From the NCBI GenBank assembly GCA_964540905.1, contig CAZIOS010000024.1:1-41089 (forward strand): DNA of 41,089 nucleotides, written 5' to 3'. Below, one piece after another: positions 36,908 to 41,089 of the stretch. The stretch's first letter is position 1, and every line of letters starts with the position of its first letter. Both the position numbers and the translations under genes were made by a program. This DNA is from VAYN01 sp964540905. Lineage in GTDB: Bacteria; Actinomycetota; Thermoleophilia; Solirubrobacterales; 70-9. The notes below the pieces were generated by a model. It did not search any database, was not told where the DNA came from, and saw only the letters and a list, made by a program, of their open reading frames with translations.

Positions 36908-38569
36908 CTAGGCGGACTGCTGCGCCTCGCGCGCGAGAAGCTCGCGCTTGAGGATCTTGCCGGTGGCGTTGCGCGGCAGCTCCGGCAGGAACTCGATCTC
37001 GCGCGGAGTCTTGTAGGCGGCGAGGTTGGCCTTGACGTGCGCCTTCAGCTCGGCCTCGGAGACCTCGGCGCCGTCGCCGCGGACGACGAAGGCCTTCAGC
37101 CGCTGGCCGAACTCGGCGTCCTCGACCCCGATCACCGCCGCCTCGGCGATCCCCTCGTGGTCGGCGAGCAGGTCCTCGACCTCGCGCGGGAAGACGTTCT
37201 CGCCGCCGGAGACGATCATCTCGTCGTCGCGGCCGTCGATGAAGAGGCGGCCGCCGGCGTCGATGTGGCCGACGTCGCCGCTGGAGAGCAGGCCGTCGAT
37301 CACCTCCTTGCCGCCGCCGCCGGTGTAGCCGTCGAAGGACATGTCGTTGCCGACGAAGATGCGGCCGACCTCACCCCCGGGCAGCTCGCGGCCGTGCTCG
37401 TCGAGGATCCGCACCGTGGTCCCGCGCGGCGGCTTGCCGGCGGTGCCGGGGGCGGCGCGGAGGTCGGCCGGGGTGGCGACGGTGGCGTAGGCGACCTCGG
37501 TCGAGCCATAGAGGTTGTAGACGTTGTCGCCGAAGCGGTCCATCCACTCGATCGCCAGCTCGCCCGGCAGGGCCGAGCCCGAGAGCGAGACGATCCGCAG
37601 CGAGGAGAGGTCGTAGCGGCGCAGGGTCTCGTCCGGCAGCTGCAGGATCCGCTGGATCATCACCGGCACCGCTCCGAGCACGTCGGCGCGGCTTTCCTGC
37701 ACCGCCCGCAGCGTCCCCTCCGGGTCGAAGCGGCGGCGCAGCACCATCGTCGAGGCGGTCGGCAGGCTCATCACGAAGTGAAAGAAGCCCCAGGAGTGGA
37801 ACAGCGGCGCCGCGATCATCATCGTCTGGCGGCTGCGGAAGGGGATCTTGTCGACCAGCGCCGCGATCGCGAGCAGGCCGTCGGGGCTGGAGCGCTGGGC
37901 GCCCTTGGGGGTGCCGGTGGTGCCCGAGGTGAGGATCACGAAGCGGGCTTTGTCGGGCGGCGGCTTGCGATCGGACTCCGCGCCGGCGGCGATCAGCTGC
38001 TCCAGGGTCGCCTCGCCGGCGGGCGCCTCGCCGTCGTCCTCGCCCCAGCCGACGATGCGGTGGACGGAGTCGTCAACGCCCTCCAGCAGGTCGGCGAACT
38101 CCTGGTCGTAGACCAGCGCCTTCGGCCCCTCGCGCCTGGTCACCTCGGCCAGCTGCGGGCCGGCGAACATCGTGTTCAGGTAGAGCGCGCTGGCGCCGAG
38201 CTTGGCGGCGGCGAGGGTCGCCTCGAGGAAGCCGCGGTGGTTGCGGCAGATGATCCCGACCCCGTCCTCGTGGCCGATCCCAAGCGCCGCGAAGGAGTCG
38301 GCGAGGGCGTTGGAGCGGCGGTGCAGGCGCTCGAAGCTGAGCGCGCCGCGCTCGTCGACGACGGCGATCTCGTGCGGGTAGTGGATCGCCGCGGTCGCGA
38401 TCCCGGTCGCCGGCGAGGCGCCCCAGCGAACGAAGGTCGAGCCCATCCTCAGCGCCTTGTCCGGGCGCACCGGGGCCAGGATCCCCGCCTCGTGCAGCAC
38501 CTTCAGCTCGAAGATCGAGTCGGATACCGAGTTGCGCAGGCCGGCCAGCTGGGCGTCGATTCCTCCCAT
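36908..38569 (-). CDS. Acyl-CoA synthetase / fatty-acid-CoA ligase (FadD type)
   Basis: The 553-residue ANL-superfamily enzyme activates a carboxylic acid to its CoA thioester through an acyl-adenylate. It shows the P-loop FVILTSGTTGTPKGAQRS (A3), NLYGSTEVAYA (A5), GLLSSGDVGHIDAGGRLFID (A7), GRDDEMIVSGGENVFPREVE (A8 hinge) and the catalytic lysine region RNATGKILKREL (A10). The N-terminal part (SIFELKVLHEAGILAPVRPD) resembles mycobacterial FadD2/FadD12-like proteins, so a medium- or long-chain fatty acid is likely; the chain length is not known. The start at 38569 is 10 bases after TAGTCT, whose TAG is also the stop codon of ispF. Confidence 0.93.
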   Translation of the reverse strand: MGGIDAQLAGLRNSVSDSIFELKVLHEAGILAPVRPDKALRMGSTFVRWGASPATGIATAAIHYPHEIAVVDERGALSFERLHRRSNALADSFAALGIGHEDGVGIICRNHRGFLEATLAAAKLGASALYLNTMFAGPQLAEVTRREGPKALVYDQEFADLLEGVDDSVHRIVGWGEDDGEAPAGEATLEQLIAAGAESDRKPPPDKARFVILTSGTTGTPKGAQRSSPDGLLAIAALVDKIPFRSRQTMMIAAPLFHSWGFFHFVMSLPTASTMVLRRRFDPEGTLRAVQESRADVLGAVPVMIQRILQLPDETLRRYDLSSLRIVSLSGSALPGELAIEWMDRFGDNVYNLYGSTEVAYATVATPADLRAAPGTAGKPPRGTTVRILDEHGRELPGGEVGRIFVGNDMSFDGYTGGGGKEVIDGLLSSGDVGHIDAGGRLFIDGRDDEMIVSGGENVFPREVEDLLADHEGIAEAAVIGVEDAEFGQRLKAFVVRGDGAEVSEAELKAHVKANLAAYKTPREIEFLPELPRNATGKILKRELLAREAQQSA

Positions 38570-38579
38570 AATGCGGGGA

Positions 38580-38585
38580 AGACTA
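38580..38585 (-). promoter_or_regulatory. Leaderless-type -10 element (TAGTCT) overlapping the ispF stop
   Basis: TAGTCT on the minus strand (38585-38580) is 10 bases before the acyl-CoA synthetase ATG; its first three bases are the ispF stop codon. Confidence 0.35.
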
Positions 38586-39035
38586 TTCGCTCTGCACCGC
38601 GGCGACGGCGAGGCAGGCGATGCCCTCGCCGCGGCCGATCCAGCCCATGCCCTCGTTGCTGGTCGCCTTGACGCTGACCCGGGCCGAGGTCGCGTCCGCC
38701 AGCGTCCGCTCCATCTGCGCCCGGTAGGGGCCGAGCCGCGGCTGCTCGCAGATCAGGGTGGCGTCGACGTTGACGACCGGGCCGGCGACCGTCCCGACCA
38801 CGGTCCGCAGCAGGTCGATCGAGTCGGCGCCCTGCCACCGCGGGTCGTCGTCGGGGAACATCGTGCCGATGTCGCCGCCGCCGGCGGCGCCGAGGATCGC
38901 GTCGATCACCGCGTGGGTGAGGACGTCGGCGTCGGAGTGGCCCTCGAGGCCGCGCTCGTGCTCGATCTCGACGCCGCCGAGGATCAGCGGCCGCCCCGCC
39001 GTGAAGCGATGGCTGTCGTAGCCGATCCCGACCAT
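38583..39035 (-). CDS. ispF: 2-C-methyl-D-erythritol 2,4-cyclodiphosphate synthase
   Basis: The 150-residue enzyme forms the cyclic diphosphate of the MEP isoprenoid pathway. It has the zinc-binding GYDSHRF (Asp and His), ILGGVEIEHERGLEGHSDAD with the second His, the IGTMFPDDDPRW loop and the C-terminal TSNEGMGWIGRGEGIACLAV motif. The ATG at 39035 shares a base with the stop of the upstream PHP gene (TGATG), so it is translationally coupled. IspD, two enzymatic steps earlier, lies about 1.1 kb upstream on the same strand, and the two are often adjacent or fused in bacteria. The reading frame extends upstream but is antisense/out of phase with the PHP gene, so the short form is right. Confidence 0.95.
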   Translation of the reverse strand: MVGIGYDSHRFTAGRPLILGGVEIEHERGLEGHSDADVLTHAVIDAILGAAGGGDIGTMFPDDDPRWQGADSIDLLRTVVGTVAGPVVNVDATLICEQPRLGPYRAQMERTLADATSARVSVKATSNEGMGWIGRGEGIACLAVAAVQSE

Positions 39036-39877
39036 CAGCCGACCCGGCTGGCCAGGGGGGCCAGGCGCCGCTGACGGCGCTCGAAGACGCATATCTCCCC
39101 CACCCCCAGGCTCTCGAGGAAGTCGACGGCGTCGTCGTAGGCGAAGCCGACCTGCTCCGGCAGATGGGCGTCGGAGGAGAGGGCGAAGGCGGCGCCGGCC
39201 TCGACGCACATCTCGGCGAAGCCACGGGCCGGGTAGAGCTCGCCGACCGGTTTGCGCAGGCCGGCGGTCGAGATCTCGACCGCGATCCCGCTGGCGGCGA
39301 TCGCCTCGACCGCGGGCTCGTAGAAGCAGCGCGGGTCGCGCTCGGGCAGCGGCCGGGCGCCGCCCCAGACCTTGACCAGGTCGGGGTGGGCGAGGATGTC
39401 GAAGAGGCCGCTGCGGGCGCAGTCGGCCAGCGCCTCGAAGTAGCGGCGCCAGATCTCGTCCGGGTCGCCGTCGCCCTCCCAGACGTCCCAGCCGTCGTGG
39501 TCGACGGCGGCGTCGCCCTCGCCGATGAAGTGGACAGAGCCGACCACGTAGTCGAAGTCGCGCGCCTCCAGCAGGGCCGCGGTGCGCTCCTCCGCACCGG
39601 GCACGAAGTCGCACTCGACCCCGAGCTTCAGCGGCGTCGTGCGGACGAACTCGCAGTAGGCGTCGAGGTCGTCGGCGGCGCTCTCGACCCAGAGCGGGTG
39701 GCGCCAGAGGTCGAGCGCCTGGCGGAAGCGGTAGACGTGCTCGGAGACGCCCAGCTCCTCGATCCCGGCCGCGGCGGCGGCGGCCAGGTAGCGCTCGACG
39801 TTCTCGGCGGTGAAGTAGCGCTCGGCCGCGGTCCCGTCCTCGTCCGGGCGCAGGTGCAGGTGGTAGTCGGTCAGCAT
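39035..39877 (-). CDS. PHP-domain phosphatase (histidinol-phosphatase type)
   Basis: The 280-residue protein starts at the ATG 39877 (MLTDYHLHLRPDEDG), giving the DYHLHL metal motif at the very N-terminus as usual for PHP enzymes. Further metal-ligand segments are LGVSEHVYRF, LGVECDFVPG, VVGSVHFIGE, DILAHPDLVK and ALSSDAHLPE. The length and motif order fit HisK-type histidinol-phosphatases, which complete a step of histidine synthesis, but other PHP phosphoesterases look alike, and no other his gene is nearby. It overlaps ispF by one base. TAGGCT at 39890-39885, 7 bases before the ATG, suggests a leaderless message. Confidence 0.85.
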   Translation of the reverse strand: MLTDYHLHLRPDEDGTAAERYFTAENVERYLAAAAAAGIEELGVSEHVYRFRQALDLWRHPLWVESAADDLDAYCEFVRTTPLKLGVECDFVPGAEERTAALLEARDFDYVVGSVHFIGEGDAAVDHDGWDVWEGDGDPDEIWRRYFEALADCARSGLFDILAHPDLVKVWGGARPLPERDPRCFYEPAVEAIAASGIAVEISTAGLRKPVGELYPARGFAEMCVEAGAAFALSSDAHLPEQVGFAYDDAVDFLESLGVGEICVFERRQRRLAPLASRVG

Positions 39878-39884
39878 CGACGGC

Positions 39885-39894
39885 AGCCTAGACT
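39885..39894. promoter_or_regulatory. Overlapping divergent -10 elements for PHP gene (-) and 49-residue membrane gene (+)
   Basis: The minus strand has TAGGCT (39890-39885), 7 bases before the ATG at 39877. The plus strand has TAGACT (39889-39894), 9 bases before the ATG at 39904. The two hexamers overlap by two bases, so the promoters may exclude each other. Confidence 0.5.
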
Positions 39895-39903
39895 GCGGCG
39901 GCA

Positions 39904-40053
39904 ATGGGCCGTCAGCTGCTGCTGCTCCTGCTCGCCTTCGCCGGCGGCGTCGCGCTCGCGACCCTGTTCGGCGCGATCAACCTCGGCACCGCCTTCGGGG
40001 TCGGGCAAGTGTGCTTCGCGGCGACCCTGGTCTGGGTCCTTCTACGCGACTGA
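39904..40053 (+). CDS. 49-residue small membrane protein
   Basis: The ATG at 39904 opens MGRQLLLLLLAFAGGVALAT, LFGAINLGTAFGVGQVCFAA, TLVWVLLRD and a stop. It gives two closely spaced hydrophobic segments and a charged end, as in many actinobacterial small membrane proteins. It is divergent from the PHP gene, with a plausible leaderless promoter, and its stop codon touches the first base of the 114-base palindrome. I do not recognise a family. The codon pattern (GC-rich third positions) supports it being real. Confidence 0.65.
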   Translation: MGRQLLLLLLAFAGGVALATLFGAINLGTAFGVGQVCFAATLVWVLLRD

Positions 40054-40165
40054 GTCGATCCCAGTAGGGGTTCCGCTTAACTTTTTTGCGAGGTCGCGGC
40101 CCTGCGGGCCGCGCCTGGGCAACGCAAAAAAGTACAAGACGCTCCACCCCTACTGGGATCGACTC
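40052..40165. terminator. 114-base nested palindrome at the convergent ends of the small membrane gene and ispD
   Basis: Three nested inverted repeats are visible. The outer arms 40052-40071 / 40146-40165 are 20 of 20 matched. The middle arms 40080-40090 / 40123-40133 are 11 of 11, with six-base T and A runs. The inner arms 40095-40102 / 40106-40113 are 8 of 8, with a TGC loop. The last codons and stop of ispD lie in the right arm, and the stop of the plus-strand gene touches the left arm. It can act as a two-way terminator, but it is longer and more elaborate than needed. Confidence 0.8.
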
Positions 40166-40842
40166 GCAAGCAGCAGCTCCGCCAGCCGCAGATCGACGGG
40201 CGTCGTGACCTTAAGGTTGTCAGTACCAGCGGGATGGACCAGCACCCTGCCGCCCGCGGCCTCGACCAGCATCGCCTCGTCGGTCGCCGCCTCGGGCCGC
40301 GGCGCCGCCGCCAGCGCCGCGCGCAGCGCCGCCGTGCGGAACAGCTGTGGCGTCTGCGCCGCCCACAGCCGCGAGCGGTCGAGGGTGCGCCCGATCACGC
40401 GGTCGTCGTCGACCTCCTTGACGGTGTCGGTCAGGGGGGTGGCGGCGATCGCCGCGGCGGCCTCGGGGGTGGCCTCGAGGCGGGCGACCAGGGCCTCGAC
40501 CAGGGCCGGGGTGAGCAGCGGGCGGGCGGCGTCGTGGATCGCGACCAGCTCGGTCTCGACCGCGGCGAGCGCGTTGGCGACCGATTGCGAGCGGCTGGCG
40601 CCGCCGTCGACGACGCGCAGCTCGACCCCATCGCGATCCCCCGCCTCGCCGCCATCGCCGGATTCGAGCCCGTGCGCGTATCCCGGCGGCGCCGCGACGA
40701 CGATCGCGCGCACCGGCGCCGACGCCCGCAGGGCGTCCAGCGACCACTCGATCATCGGCCGCCCCGCCAGCGGCACGAACGCCTTCGGGCCGCCGGCTCC
40801 GAGACGCTCCCCGGAGCCGGCGGCCGCGATGACCGCGGTCAG
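40150..40842 (-). CDS. ispD: 2-C-methyl-D-erythritol 4-phosphate cytidylyltransferase
   Basis: The 230-residue enzyme transfers CMP to MEP in isoprenoid synthesis. The nucleotide-binding start TAVIAAAGSGERLGAGGPKA is complete, followed by FVPLAGRPMIEWSLDAL, ELVAIHDAARPLLTPALVEA and ATPLTDTVKEVDDDRVIGRT, all IspD hallmarks. In frame before TAVIAAAG there is no ATG, GTG or TTG back through carD; the only reasonable initiator is CTG at 40842, 10 bases after the carD stop. The nearest downstream GTG would remove the catalytic P-loop. The stop is inside the right arm of the palindrome at 40052-40165. CarD-ispD linkage is common in actinobacteria. Confidence 0.9.
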   Translation of the reverse strand: MTAVIAAAGSGERLGAGGPKAFVPLAGRPMIEWSLDALRASAPVRAIVVAAPPGYAHGLESGDGGEAGDRDGVELRVVDGGASRSQSVANALAAVETELVAIHDAARPLLTPALVEALVARLEATPEAAAAIAATPLTDTVKEVDDDRVIGRTLDRSRLWAAQTPQLFRTAALRAALAAAPRPEAATDEAMLVEAAGGRVLVHPAGTDNLKVTTPVDLRLAELLLASRSQ

Positions 40843-40852
40843 TGCCGCTGGG

Positions 40853-41089
40853 CTACGCCGTGGTGGCGAAGCGCTCCTCCAGCAGCCCGTCCAGGTACTC
40901 CTCCGCGCCCTCCTCGTCCTTGTCGAGCGCGTACATGAACTCCGACGCGAGGATCTTCTTCGCCCGCGTGTACATCTGCTTCTCGCCGGTGGAGAGGCCC
41001 TTCTCCATCTCGCGGATCGCCAGGTTGCGGACGACCTCGGCCAGCTCGAAGACGTCGCCGGTCTTGATCTTCTCGCGGTTGTACTTGAA
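40853..41089 (-). CDS. carD: CarD-family transcriptional regulator, C-terminal part
   Basis: The visible 78 codons run from the right edge to TAG at 40853 and encode the helical C-terminal domain: FKYNREKIKTGDVFELAEVV, RNLAIREMEKGLSTGEKQMY, TRAKKILASEFMYALDKDEE, YLDGLLEERFATTA. The pattern KTGD.FELAEVVRNL...EKGLS..EK.MY..A..IL.SE is diagnostic of CarD, an essential RNA-polymerase-binding factor in actinobacteria that stabilises open complexes. The N-terminal RNAP-interaction domain lies beyond the window. ispD follows after 10 bases. Confidence 0.95.
   Translation of the reverse strand, partial: FKYNREKIKTGDVFELAEVVRNLAIREMEKGLSTGEKQMYTRAKKILASEFMYALDKDEEGAEEYLDGLLEERFATTA

Noticed and set aside
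1..41089. CRISPR array, insertion sequence or prophage
   Set aside because: No regularly spaced direct repeats, transposase, integrase or phage structural genes were seen on either strand.

Overview
The window is high-GC bacterial DNA with dense, mostly minus-strand gene packing. It most likely comes from a Thermoleophilia/Solirubrobacterales-type actinobacterium. The reasons are a CarD-ispD-ispF-cysS-rlmB-SigH block, large exported beta-propeller proteins carrying the LPDCRA(Y/W)E signature, abundant TetR regulators, many GTG starts, and many genes that look leaderless. Taxonomy is inferred from gene content only.

Layout. 1-8455: housekeeping and envelope genes. These are a CNNM/CBS protein (cut by the left edge), a BtuF-like domain without its N-terminal lobe, a zinc-ribbon rhomboid protease, a small DUF4383-like membrane protein, an ECF sigma factor with a one-TM partner, a fused PlsC-GpsA phospholipid enzyme, a two-gene hydroquinone-type ring-cleavage unit (VOC dioxygenase plus maleylacetate reductase) and a SHOCT membrane protein. 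8482-25158: a large minus-strand block of exported proteins. Six of them (starts at 24243, 20206, 16753, 13802, 10908 and 9484) form two tightly coupled runs, with ATGA/TGATG overlaps. Between the runs sits a plus-strand nucleotidyltransferase plus small-protein pair. Five of the six end in a His/Lys/Arg-rich tail. A collagen-like exported protein lies upstream behind its own long leader. 25709-30859: a regulator island with four TetR-type genes, one fused to a methyltransferase, two winged-helix proteins and an XRE protein. 31029-31953: a lipoprotein, gene debris (an EAL-domain scrap) and tRNA-Thr. 31974-41089: a GNAT-like protein, SigH, RlmB, CysS, a coiled-coil protein, an acyl-CoA synthetase, IspF, a PHP phosphatase, a 49-residue membrane protein, IspD and CarD (cut by the right edge).

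How it works together. IspD and IspF are two steps of the MEP isoprenoid pathway. PlsC-GpsA joins two consecutive glycerophospholipid enzymes in one chain. The exported block looks like one co-expressed surface or secretome unit built from two paralogous families (propeller/FN3 and a cysteine-containing family) that share a terminal tail. The regulator island may control that unit or the collagen-like gene, whose promoter is wrapped in CGTTTC/GAAACG half-sites.

Most striking non-coding signals: a TAGNNT -10 motif set 6-10 bases before many start codons, two long palindromes inside the cysS reading frame, a 114-base nested palindrome where ispD and a small membrane gene converge, and an ispD that seems to have no ATG, GTG or TTG start.
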